This document shows positions 21,397 to 28,848 of a stretch of DNA of 28,848 nt, piece by piece (position 1 is the first letter of the stretch; the number at the start of each line of letters is the position of its first letter). The notes beneath the pieces were generated by a model. The model was not told where the DNA came from. It did not search any database and saw only the letters and a program-made list of their open reading frames with translations. The stretch is taken from positions 278,858 to 307,705 of the forward strand of contig BMAT01007550.1 of NCBI GenBank assembly GCA_019649035.1. Reading direction: 5' to 3'. This DNA comes from Elysia marginata. Lineage: Eukaryota > Mollusca > Gastropoda > Plakobranchidae. Both the position numbers and the translations under genes were made by a program.

Positions 21397-21738
21397 ATGT
21401 GATTCGTGCCAACCATGCCACCCTGCAAGCTTTGCTGTCCACACCTGTTTCAGGCGGTCAGGTATTTGCCACAGCGGGTGGCCATGAGGGTGGTGGACTT
21501 CAGGTCTTTGCTCTTCCTCAAGCTACTGAGATGGTTGGTCTTAATACATCTGCTGCTGCTGATGCAGCAGGCACATCCAGTGGAGGCATTACCACTATTG
21601 ACCGACTCGCAGGCGAGCAGCACTTTGTCCAGATGATTCCCACAGGGACAGATCTCTCTGGGCTGGCAACAAAGTATATCGGTCTCATTGCTATTGGTAA
21701 CCCTGGTATGATGATCCAAGACAAAGCAGATATGGTTG
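21397..21738 (+). CDS. CARF: CARF coding exon 2 (residues 87-200)
   Basis: The acceptor is TTTTCTTCCAG and the donor GTTG|GTGAGT. Entry and exit are both phase 1 and the length (342 nt) is a multiple of three, so skipping the exon would keep the frame. The encoded 114 residues are rich in Gly, Ala, Ser and Thr, with SGGQVFATAGGHEGGGLQVF, an AAADAAGTSSGG run and QMIPTGTDLSGLATKYIGLI. There is no known domain; the low-complexity, small-residue and glutamine-containing composition is usual in transactivation regions. In mammalian CARF the corresponding N-terminal region is also Gln/Thr-rich and weakly conserved. Assignment rests on consensus splice sites and unbroken phase with exons 1 and 3. 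Confidence 0.88.
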
Positions 21739-22725
21739 GTGAGTTATGCATTTTTTTGTCTTGTTGTGCAATGTATACATGTAATTAATTTTGATTTTTC
21801 TGCAAAAAGAGGGATCTGAAGAATCCATTGTTGCGATTCTCATAACTTGCTTAATGATCATGAACTGAATAACTAACTGTATTTGTACTATGTAGTCTCA
21901 ATAACACCATTCAGTGCTATTAGTTTATATGTCACAAATCCTTATATGAGCTCTATTAGTCTAACTGTTGGTTTTCATTACTGTGATCGGTGGAGGAGAC
22001 TCAATATGCAATGTCCACTTAAATAATTTTAATTTTGGGTTTAATCACAATTCATTGTTTTCATTGTTTAAAAGAATACAAGGTAAAAGTAAATGTCTTG
22101 CAACCAGTCAAATGAATTGTAAGTCAAAACTGGAAAAGAGTAAGATGTATTCTATCACAGAAAAGCTTGTATACTCACTCTACTTTTAAGTACAACGAAC
22201 AGAAAAGCTCCATCATGCTTCTATCATATATAAGAAGTTATACTGGTTTGGAGTTGGCAGGGAGAAATAACTTTGGAAGTTTAGGCAACTGTAAATGTGT
22301 ACAGCTTTTAGCAAGCATACCAATCAAAATTGTACACATAAAACATTACATTTCATTTTCAACATGAATCAGGTGAAAACTATTCAGAAAGGTTTTTAGT
22401 GTCAATATCTCATATGAAAAAAAAATTGAACTCTAAACACCCTTCATACTTTGAAACCCTAGATGTCCCAAACTAAGCCTTCCCACTTAAGACTCCTTTG
22501 CAAGTCAAATTAACCTCTTTGCAGCAGAAGTTTATGATTAGTCTTATATTTTTAAGTACTATCTACATAAGTTGCCACCTGTCATTAAAAATAGCATGCA
22601 ATATGCAGGAACCACTAGGAAAGGTTACAAAACATTAAAATTATTATTATATTATATGCTTGGTTTCAAATATTTATATTTGTGTCTTTCTTTTTAGTAG
22701 CATTACAATGTCTTTTCTTAATCAG
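21739..22725 (+). other. CARF intron 2 (987 bp)
   Basis: GTGAGT to TCTTAATCAG. AT-rich, without a recognised element. Confidence 0.85.
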
Positions 22726-22976
22726 GATTATCTGGCTTAGAGATGGTTCAGGCAAATGAGAGTGGAGAGCTGGCAGCTGCCGCAGCAGAGAATGTGGCAG
22801 CCTTCCTCATGCCACCCCCTGCACCTCCTGATGCCGGCATTGGTCTTTCAGGTGGTGTGGCAGACCGGTTAGTCGGAGACCTCTCCAGTTTAGCCTCAAA
22901 ATATGGATGTCTGATTAGTCAGCCTGAACTACCTCCAAACTGCCCTTCCTGGGCAACCCAGCTCAAAAACTGTGAG
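22726..22976 (+). CDS. CARF: CARF coding exon 3 (residues 201-284)
   Basis: The acceptor is TTCTTAATCAG and the donor GTGAG|GTAAGA. It enters in phase 1 and leaves in phase 0. The segment has an alanine-rich stretch (ELAAAAAENVAAF), a proline-rich patch (MPPPAPPDAG), a second SSLASKYG sequence similar to SGLATKYIG in exon 2, and PPNCPSWATQLKNCE at the end. The final Asn-Cys-Glu leads into the conserved core: mammalian CARF has a Cys-Glu pair directly before KIGDSYRG. The two similar S-LA-KY-G segments in exons 2 and 3 could reflect an internal duplication, though they are short. Confidence 0.9.
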
Positions 22977-24362
22977 GTAAGAAAATGCAGCCATAGGTTG
23001 TTGCTAACCTGACCTTGTAAATCAGATAAAAATTAAAATCAATGTTAGTATTAATATTTGTAAAAACTAAAAAAAAAACCAAAACTTGACTTTGGAAACA
23101 GCTCAGTGACAAAAACTGGGTTTCCTAGACACTCGTTTTAAGCTCCCTGGTTATTTTATTTTTGGACTCTAGAGATTATTTTGTTCAATATCTGAGAAAA
23201 ATTTTCTTTCTCTTTAAATGAAAATTATGATACATCAGTTTTCATAATAGGTGTTTTTTTGTTTTTTTTGTTGTTGATCAAATTTACAACAGAGTTAATC
23301 AAAGTCTCTCAGTTATTCACTGAAATGTGCCCATTGTATGTCAATTGTTTCACACTATTTTAATTAAAACCCAGTTTGAAGTTTTCTATTTATAAAATGT
23401 TTCAAGCAAAACAATTGGAGCACAAGTCCTGAAAAGAGAAGCAGAGGAAGTTTAAGATATACATTAGTGGAAAGACACACCTCATGGATGCAGACAGTTG
23501 CTAATACAATTTAAGCAATGAGAAATTGAGACTTTTAGAGGGAATAACTGCCAATGCTATGAAGCAAGGCACCTGATTGATTGAAACATTTTTGATGGGC
23601 ACATATGTTTTAAAGCTTTGAAATATTCAGTGTTTTTTTACATCATTCCCAATGTCACTGTTTGGTGCATAGCTGCTAGCAACTGATGTCTGAAAGGGTG
23701 ATCTTTTCCTTGTTTGTTCTAAATGCTGCAGAAACAATTCTGGGTTGCTCTGGTTGCAATTCTGGTACAGGTTTAGGTGCTTCTCTGGGAAGCTACTTCT
23801 GTGTGGTTCAGACAGTCTTGTTCACGGCAGGAGCATCTAATCTTGAGGAAGTCCATCTTGTACACTTTGAACTATTACTAGCCCATTTCTTTTATTACCT
23901 TTTACTTAGATAGAGCGGTTTTTGCACTCCTGGTGCCTAGTTTGGAGGTCTGGCTCAGTATCAGGATTTTTATCTCCTCTTTGGTTTCCTGAAAAAAAAA
24001 TACCTAGACTGCTTAACAAGTCTCTTCAGGAAAATTCTTCTTCCTATGAGGTAGACTGAATATCAATATGTAATCTCTAATTCAAGTTTTTGGTGTTTTC
24101 CTAGCTTTGAGTCTTTTTCTAGGAAAAGGGCTGTTAACCCTAAGCCTCAGCTCCACAACCTAGAGAACCAGGTACTGGTCTACAACCTGAAGGACCAGAG
24201 TCACTTATTAAGCTTCTTATGATATGCAGATTCACATTTCAGCCATATTCTTCTTGAAGCTGTGAGCTGCACAGAAGAAATTTTAGATACTGTCTAAAAC
24301 TTTCTTGTTTTTATGATCAGCTTACTCATTATGATCTCTGTTGTATTTGGTTTCTTGCTCAG
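22977..24362 (+). other. CARF intron 3 (1386 bp)
   Basis: GTAAGA to TTTCTTGCTCAG. The part at about 23690-24200 differs in texture from its surroundings and contains a near-duplicate phrase (CTAGAGAACCAG and CTGAAGGACCAG within 35 bp), so it may be a transposon remnant. I cannot name it. A 75-codon frame there has no splice sites or family match. Confidence 0.7.
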
Positions 24363-24552
24363 AAAATTGGAGATTCATATCGAGGGTATGTTTCAAATGA
24401 GGTTGATTTGGATGTGATCCTCACGCTACACAAGCAGCACACCAATAGTTTCTGGGGCACAAGACAGTCTCCCAGCCCTGCAAAGGCCTCTACTAGGCTT
24501 ATGTGGAAGTCTCAGTATGTGCCCTTTGATGGGATCCCTTTTGTCAATGCTG
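24363..24552 (+). CDS. CARF: CARF coding exon 4 (residues 285-347), start of conserved core
   Basis: The acceptor is GTTTCTTGCTCAG and the donor GCTG|GTGAGA. It enters in phase 0 and leaves in phase 1. It encodes the first half of the CARF domain: KIGDSYRGY (285-293), a helix-like [19 protein letters not shown] (298-316), TRQSPSPAK (317-325), [16 protein letters not shown] (329-344) and VNA. The [11 protein letters not shown] and [21 protein letters not shown] blocks are nearly identical in vertebrate CARF as I remember it, and are the strongest identification in the window. The spacing between blocks is unchanged, so no exon is missing inside this part. Confidence 0.96.
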
Positions 24553-25257
24553 GTGAGAGTTAAATTTTTTTTCATTACTCTTCTTATATTCTTTCAGGTC
24601 GGACTTAATGCTTTCTGTCTTTAGATGAATTACTCATTATTAAACTTATTTTTTTCGTAAAGTTGTATTTTTTCTTAAAATCCTGATTAACATCCATTAT
24701 TTCTCTGATTTTCTGAGACAAAGATATGCAAACTAAAATAACTCAATTTTGTGTGACAAAATATTACACTATTTAGCTTATTTGCGCATTATTTCAAACA
24801 CATATGTCTTGCAGTTAATGTAAATGTATGTAAAGCCACACAGCCTAGTTTTGAGATATAGTTTTTAAAAGTTTTGTGGGTATTCAGAAGTCAAGTTTTC
24901 TTTCATTTTAGATATTGACATTCAAATCATTTCTGAACAGTTTTCACATCTGCTTAACGTTGAAATTTCATCCTGTATGTCTTTAATTTTAATTGGTAAG
25001 GCTGCTAAGGACTGTACACCTTTATAGTTTTCTTCACTTTAAACGCAATATCCTCCCCTTTCTGAAATTTTAAAAGTCCTAATTGTGCAACAGTTATAAC
25101 TTGACACAGAAGCATGATTGAGTTTTTCTGTTTGTTGTATTTAAAAGTAGAGAAAAAGAGCTTTTTTGTGGTTCCAATATGTTAATACTTCTCAATTTTG
25201 ACCTAAGACTTTTATGATTTTGACTGATACATGACACACCATTCTTACATCAATCAG
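24553..25257 (+). other. CARF intron 4 (705 bp), mostly repeat
   Basis: GTGAGA to ATCAATCAG. The pyrimidine tract at its 3' end is weak. More than half is the dispersed repeat copy at 24801-25229. Confidence 0.85.
24801..25229 (+). repeat. Unnamed dispersed repeat, copy 2, within CARF intron 4
   Basis: Counterpart of 8256-8683, with the same order and spacing of conserved words. Its last conserved word ATTTTGACTGATA (25217-25229) ends 28 bp before exon 5. CTGAT within it is a fair branch-point sequence, with its A at 25227 lying 30 nt upstream of the acceptor's end. The repeat may therefore have supplied part of the splice site. Confidence 0.75.
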
Positions 25258-25372
25258 GAAGCAGAGCTGTTGTCATGGAATGTCAATTTGGGCCTCGACG
25301 AAAAGGGACTCTGGGTAAAAGATCTGCTCCGTCATCTGTTTCTACGGAATTTAAACAGACCTGTCCAGCCAG
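25258..25372 (+). CDS. CARF: CARF coding exon 5 (residues 348-385), first zinc-ligand cysteines
   Basis: The acceptor is ACATCAATCAG and the donor CCAG|GTATAA. It enters in phase 1 and leaves in phase 2. It encodes [17 protein letters not shown] (348-364), a Ser/Lys-rich linker ([17 protein letters not shown], 365-381) and TCPA (382-385), with the following Arg split across the junction. Cys356 and Cys383 are 26 residues apart. The C...CPARI arrangement is like the WRKY/GCM1-type fingers of FAR1, FLYWCH and MULE proteins, and the basic RRK patch fits DNA contact. The linker differs from vertebrate CARF while both flanking blocks are conserved. Confidence 0.95.
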
Positions 25373-25828
25373 GTATAAAGATATAACTTTTTTCTGTCCT
25401 TTTCTCAAAATGTTTGCAAGCTGAGTATAATTTCTCGATTTAAGAAGATAAGATTGAAACTTTTTTTAAAATACATGAAAACCCAAAGAACTAGGCTTGG
25501 ATACTTTGTAAAGAACCTACATTTTTATGAAAGTATTGCCTTTACTTTCCGTCATATATGCTGTGATACCAAGTAATGTACAAATAAGCTTGTTATGTAG
25601 CCTTTTTTTGTATTTATTTGCATTTGAAGTTTAATTTTTTAACTCAAGCCATTGAATTAACCAGCCATGACAGTAGTTGCAATTAAAGTCAGAAGTTTGT
25701 TTTGAAATTGATGTTATAATTCATGTTAGAGAACATTTAGAAAATTGAGTGGTATTTTCAGTACAAGTCTTAACCAGGGTAGTAAGTGGCCATGACAAAT
25801 TTTGTTGTCTTTATTTTGCTTTATACAG
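25373..25828 (+). other. CARF intron 5 (456 bp)
   Basis: GTATAA to GCTTTATACAG. Nothing recognised inside. Confidence 0.85.
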
Positions 25829-25966
25829 AATTTATATCAAGAAGGTACGCAAGTTTCCTGCATATGCTGTGAAGTTGGATCAAGACAAAAAGAGCATTCG
25901 TCTCGCTATGGATAAAGCTTTTCATGAGCTAAGGGAACAAGGCCTTGATGCATGGGGAGAGGAAAG
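25829..25966 (+). CDS. CARF: CARF coding exon 6 (residues 386-431)
   Basis: The acceptor is TTTGCTTTATACAG and the donor GAAAG|GTTAGA. Both ends are phase 2 and the length (138 nt) is a multiple of three. It encodes RIYIKKVRKFPAYAVKL (386-402), a basic beta-strand pair expected after the CPAR cysteine, then a charged helix-like insertion (DKKSIRLAMDKAFHELREQG, 405-424) and LDAWGEER. Vertebrate CARF has an insertion of similar character and length before the RWYVQLP block. The donor +3 is T, weaker than the other donors of this gene. Reading through the donor would add an unconserved tail ending in a stop at 26112-26114. Confidence 0.94.
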
Positions 25967-26486
25967 GTTAGATGTCCAATTATTATTTACCCTTTTTATA
26001 TCCTTAGCACTGTTAGGACCGCCTCCAAATAAGCTGGGGTATGGGCTATGTTTTTTCACTCTCCAAGTGCCAAGTATACAGGCATTCTATTTCTTGGTCA
26101 TACGCTATAAATAAACAGCTTATTTATAGATCGTACATAGCTAAAAGATGGTTGAAGATTAGCTTGGCGTAGTTGCAAATGGCTGTGCTCATGGTCTCGT
26201 GAATTATGGAAGTTCATTGAAAAGATGTGACGGTTCTGTCAAGCTGAAATGGGTGTCTAGCAACCCAAGTATTTTTCTGTTAATAGACCAAGGTTTGTGG
26301 CTCTCACAGCTGAACCAATTTGACATGAACTACTTGTTTCTTGATCAGTATCCAAATAACTCCTCTGGTGCATCTAGATGTAACAACTCCAGGGACAATA
26401 ATAGTTTGACTCAATTGAATCTAGATCCAAGTCTTCAGCTTTTGTTTGAATTAAAAAGTTTTGTTTGCAAATATTTCTTTGCCCAG
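25967..26486 (+). other. CARF intron 6 (520 bp)
   Basis: GTTAGA to TCTTTGCCCAG. A long open frame crosses it (from 26199) but has no family resemblance. Confidence 0.85.
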
Positions 26487-26825
26487 GTTTTATGTGCAGC
26501 TCCCAACAGAGAAAGCCCATGACTACCATGATGAGAACACACTCCAAAGGTCAGACCCTCCTCACACACAAGTAACTGCTCAAGGGACTTCACAGGGGTA
26601 TACAGGACAGGTCATTGTATCAGGGACAAAACTGCCAACAGGTACTGCTTCAAACTCATCATCAGAAGTTGTTGGTGTCATCAGCGGCACTGGAGTTGTA
26701 ATTTCTGAACAGCCTCCACAAAGGGCGCCATCAGTGGCTCGCATCCATCCAGCGGTTTTGGATAAGTTGCGACAACTAGTTGCTGCAGGGGAGACCAAGC
26801 TCTATGCTATTCGAAAGCAGCTTAG
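26487..26825 (+). CDS. CARF: CARF coding exon 7 (residues 432-544), histidine pair and helical block
   Basis: The acceptor is TTTCTTTGCCCAG and the donor CTTAG|GTAAGT, the best donor of the gene. Both ends are phase 2. It begins with FYVQLPTEKAHDYH (433-446), whose His443 and His446 complete the Cys-Cys-His-His set (C-x26-C-x59-H-x2-H). A Ser/Thr/Gly-rich, Val-containing linker follows (about 447-510: TQVTAQGTSQ, GTASNSSSEVVGVISGTG). Then comes a conserved helical block, IHPAVLDKLRQLVAAG (518-533) and TKLYAIRKQLR (535-545). The linker is variable in the family while the helical block is well conserved in vertebrate CARF. It may serve in dimerisation or extended DNA contact, which is speculation. 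Confidence 0.95.
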
Positions 26826-27232
26826 GTAAGTTAGACTGTTGTGGTTGGTTTTGTTTGGCAGCTTCATTTAAAATCTTGTACTGTCATTTTTTGGTAAGTT
26901 AAAGCTAAAGATAATCATATTGTGGCTTCAATATTTTGAAATTGACTCTTTCAACTAAAGATATAATGTACATTACAATGACAGAAGGGCATTCTATTTG
27001 TACCTCTAAAAGCAATTACGCAAAATCAATTGTGATAGGGGTTTGCATCTGGTAAAAAAAACTTTGATTATACATTTATTTTCTGTAATGGATAAAAAGC
27101 AAAATAGCCACTAGAGTTCAGTAAAAAAAGACCTCTTGGTTGTAGTTAGAGTAAAGCTCTGAAGTATTACACCTTTAATAGGAGGTCCATTTTTTATTAT
27201 GTACAGCTATATATGAAATATTTGCTCTCCAG
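26826..27232 (+). other. CARF intron 7 (407 bp)
   Basis: GTAAGT to TTTGCTCTCCAG. Nothing recognised inside. Confidence 0.85.
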
Positions 27233-27386
27233 GAGGTTTGTGGTTCGAGAGTTGTTCCAGGGCACAGGGCAAGTACCTGAGCGTCATGATCTAACCATGT
27301 TTCCCACAGTTAATGACTTGAAGAACCACATTCACCAGGCCCTTAAAGATATAGAGAGTGGAGTGCTTCCTTTAAGCCAAAACGTG
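27233..27386 (+). CDS. CARF: CARF coding exon 8 (residues 545-596), last exon in window
   Basis: The acceptor is TTTGCTCTCCAG. It enters in phase 2 and encodes RRFVVRELFQGTGQ (545-558), VPERHDL (559-565) and MFPTVNDLKNHIHQALKDIE (567-586), then GVLPLSQNV. The FPTVNDxKNHIH block is a hallmark of CARF and also recurs in MULE-related proteins as FxPTxxDxxNHI. The donor ACGTG|GTTAGT is a moderate match. If it were not used, translation would add Val-Ser and stop at TGA 27393-27395, giving a C-terminally truncated isoform. The usual long C-terminal activation region is absent, so the gene most likely continues beyond the window. Confidence 0.93.
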
Positions 27387-28119
27387 GTTAGTTGAAATTT
27401 TTAAAGAAGATTTGTATGAGTTGTGAATATTTTGTCCGTGCATTTACCATGAAACCAAAATATGGAATCCTGAGTGATTACCAAAGCAATATAAATACTT
27501 TGAGCTAAAAAAAGAAAGACAGTGTTGGGCAGCAAGGGTAACTCAATTACAAGTGTTTTGACAAGGTGCAGATGCAGTGATAAAAGATATAAATACCCAA
27601 ATTTTCTTGATTTTATTGGGAAGAATTAATGGATTCAGAAGTATAGAGAGTTTAAGGTTGTGAAATATCTGTGCACACTCCCTAATTGCTATTGCATATT
27701 AACAAGACCTGTGTAAAGTGAGCATGTTTAGGCTCATAATACAAGGATACTGAATGTTATGAAAACCTGTTTATGTTTATGAAATGTAGAAAAAAATAAT
27801 TTCATTTAAAGAAATTGGGACTGTAGGCAAGAAACTTAGATTCTAATTTGGTAATTTGGAAGATAAAAATTAGGGCAAAAAGGTTTTTTTCAAAGGTGTG
27901 CGTAATGGGTGACTTAAAAAAAAGTTTTGAGGTAAAAATTGTAAATTGTCTTCAGAAACAAACATAAATGATACGCTTCCTGATCTCCTAACTAACATGG
28001 GCTTTTGGTCCTCAATTTTCCTGCTAATTGTTATGTTTTATGGGATTCATGGTGCATAGTATGAGGTTATGCAAGTGGTAAGTGCATAGGGATGCACATG
28101 TTTGCACTCACATATCAAA
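27387..28119 (+). other. Probable CARF intron, no element recognised
   Basis: AT-rich sequence after the exon 8 donor, without a recognisable exon or repeat. Confidence 0.6.
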
Positions 28120-28243
28120 CAGGGGTGGAGCCAGCTCAGGTTTTTTTGTGATTTTTTTTTTATTGCATTTGTGTCTATATACTTCTGATGATTTCTGAAA
28201 GCAAAAAAGCTGAGTTTTTTTTCACTCTCTGGTTCCACCCCTG
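28120..28243. mobile_element. 124-bp hAT-like mini-element
   Basis: It starts CAGGGGTGGAGCCAG (28120-28134) and ends with the near-perfect reverse complement CTGGTTCCACCCCTG (28229-28243), 14 of 15 positions matching. The CAGGGGTGG terminus is typical of hAT elements. The interior is T-rich with no coding capacity. A clean 8-bp target duplication is not seen (ATATCAAA on the left, ATTAAAGT on the right). The terminus differs from the element at 3915, so they are distinct families. Confidence 0.65.
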
Positions 28244-28448
28244 ATTAAAGTTATTTGATTATCAGTTCATCAGGTCTTTCCTCCTTTTGACTTCCTTGTT
28301 TTCTGTTATGTACCCTGGGTTCAATCAAAAGTTTAACACCAGTTATAAAGAAATGTCTGAAAATGTGTTATTTGCACCTTTTGTATAATATATGTCTGTT
28401 GGTTAGAACACCTAGGGCTTGTTTCAAAATAGGGGATGAGACATGCCT
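28244..28448. other. Non-coding spacer
   Basis: No gene or repeat recognised between the mini-element and the TTAA/palindrome block. Confidence 0.5.
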
Positions 28449-28848
28449 TTAACTGATTCCCTCCGAAGCGTCTAATATTAGACGATCAGATTTTCGTCAG
28501 ACTACGAAGCGTCTAATATTAGACGCCAAAATATCTTTGGCTTTTAGGGCTACTTAGAGATGCTGAAAAATCTGGCATAGTTTGTTTCAGTTTCGTTTTT
28601 GTTTGTTTACATTTCAGCAAGCATTCAGATTGATTTTCATCGATATTTTAGGTGTTTTGGTATTTTTATTTGCAACTTTTATGTAATCTAGATCTATAGA
28701 ATCGGCATTGCCCCAAACAGTTAGATGAGATAACTAGATCCAGAAGGTTTACTGCCACTAAGGCTAGGAATTTCCTACAAAATATTCTAGATAACAGTAA
28801 TGAGGGTGAGTTTAGCTAAGATGAAGAGTCCGATTTAGATCTAGAACT
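28449..28848 (+). mobile_element. Possible piggyBac-type transposon, 5' part, degenerate
   Basis: A TTAA (28449-28452) is followed by two copies of CGAAGCGTCTAATATTAGACG (28464-28484 and 28505-28525), each holding the perfect palindrome CGTCTAATATTAGACG. From 28745 a frame reads RFTATKARNFLQNILDNSNE, GEFS, a TAA stop (28817-28819), then DEESDLDLE at the window end. This short basic start followed by an acidic Ser/Asp/Glu run is how many piggyBac (PGBD-like) transposases begin. The in-frame stop shows decay. The TTAA is not followed directly by the usual CCY tip, so its role as target site is uncertain. The catalytic domain would lie outside the window. Confidence 0.45.
28464..28526. repeat. 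Two 21-bp direct repeats each with a 16-bp perfect palindrome
   Basis: CGAAGCGTCTAATATTAGACG occurs twice with starts 41 bp apart. The second copy extends the palindrome to 18 bp (GCGTCTAATATTAGACGC, 28509-28526). Confidence 0.95.

Larger units (their letters stand above)
19448..27386 (+). other. CARF: CARF gene: eight coding exons, 3' end beyond window
   Basis: Calcium-responsive transcription factor (ALS2CR8 family), a nuclear DNA-binding activator known in mammals for binding the calcium-response element of the BDNF promoter. The eight exons join with intron phases 1,1,0,1,2,2,2 and a phase-0 final donor, giving 1788 nt or 596 codons without a stop. All seven introns are GT-AG and 407-1658 bp long. 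The family identity rests on residues about 283-588, including [89 protein letters not shown] and FPTVNDLKNHIHQ. As I recall the mammalian protein is near 725 residues and continues about 200 residues beyond this point, so further exons should lie to the right. Confidence 0.94.

Noticed and set aside
26199..26522. 107-codon frame overlapping exon 7
   Set aside because: It runs through intron 6 in another frame; exon 7 in the CARF frame is supported by conserved residues and splice phase.
27387..27395. Natural C-terminus of CARF at TGA 27393
   Set aside because: A moderate donor lies at the end of exon 8 and the family has a long C-terminal region after the FPTVNDLKNHIH block, so continuation is more likely. 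An isoform ending here remains possible.
28464..28526. CRISPR-like array
   Set aside because: Only two repeats, eukaryotic context, and palindromic sequence better explained by a transposon end.
1..28848. Prokaryotic-type operon or defence system
   Set aside because: Spliced CARF gene, SINEs, LINEs and microsatellites show an animal nuclear genome; no bacterial gene arrangement is present.

Overview
This is an animal nuclear genome window: AT-rich, with spliced genes, long repeat-filled non-coding stretches, tRNA-derived SINEs, decayed LINEs, microsatellites and two assembly gaps. Frequent TCTAGATCTAGA-type words, the SINE architecture and the mix of LINE types suggest a lophotrochozoan, most likely a gastropod mollusc. 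That placement is inference and not proven.

The one clear protein-coding gene fills the right third on the + strand. It is CARF (calcium-responsive transcription factor, ALS2CR8 family). Eight coding exons join in frame with consensus GT-AG introns: 19480-19738, 21397-21738, 22726-22976, 24363-24552, 25258-25372, 25829-25966, 26487-26825 and 27233-27386. They encode 596 codons. The start codon is preceded by an in-frame stop, so the N-terminus is complete. The C-terminal exons are not in the window. The conserved DNA-binding core (exons 4-8) carries a Cys-Cys...His-x2-His arrangement resembling WRKY/GCM1-type fingers of MULE-derived proteins.

From 1 to about 19.4 kb I see no intact protein-coding gene. 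The region holds transposon remnants: a hAT-like MITE with a flanking 6-bp repeat (3915-4176), a minus-strand LINE 3' part (about 5990-6840), a full-length tRNA-derived SINE (about 7165-7484), an unnamed repeat with a second copy in a CARF intron (8256-8683 and 24801-25229), a long foldback element (9419-9976), a decayed endonuclease/RT LINE (about 13000-15750), and the 3' end of a third LINE (about 16060-16549). Possible promoter-like islands lie at 10320-10620 and 17800-17870. The former sits beside a strong minus-strand splice donor and may start a leftward transcript.

Inside the CARF introns are an older copy of the SINE (19961-20195), a second SINE type (20555-20720), and the second copy of the unnamed repeat, which ends about 28 bp before exon 5. 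Past exon 8 there is a 124-bp hAT-like mini-element (28120-28243). The right edge carries two perfect 16-bp palindromes and a degenerate ORF resembling the N-terminus of a piggyBac-type transposase.
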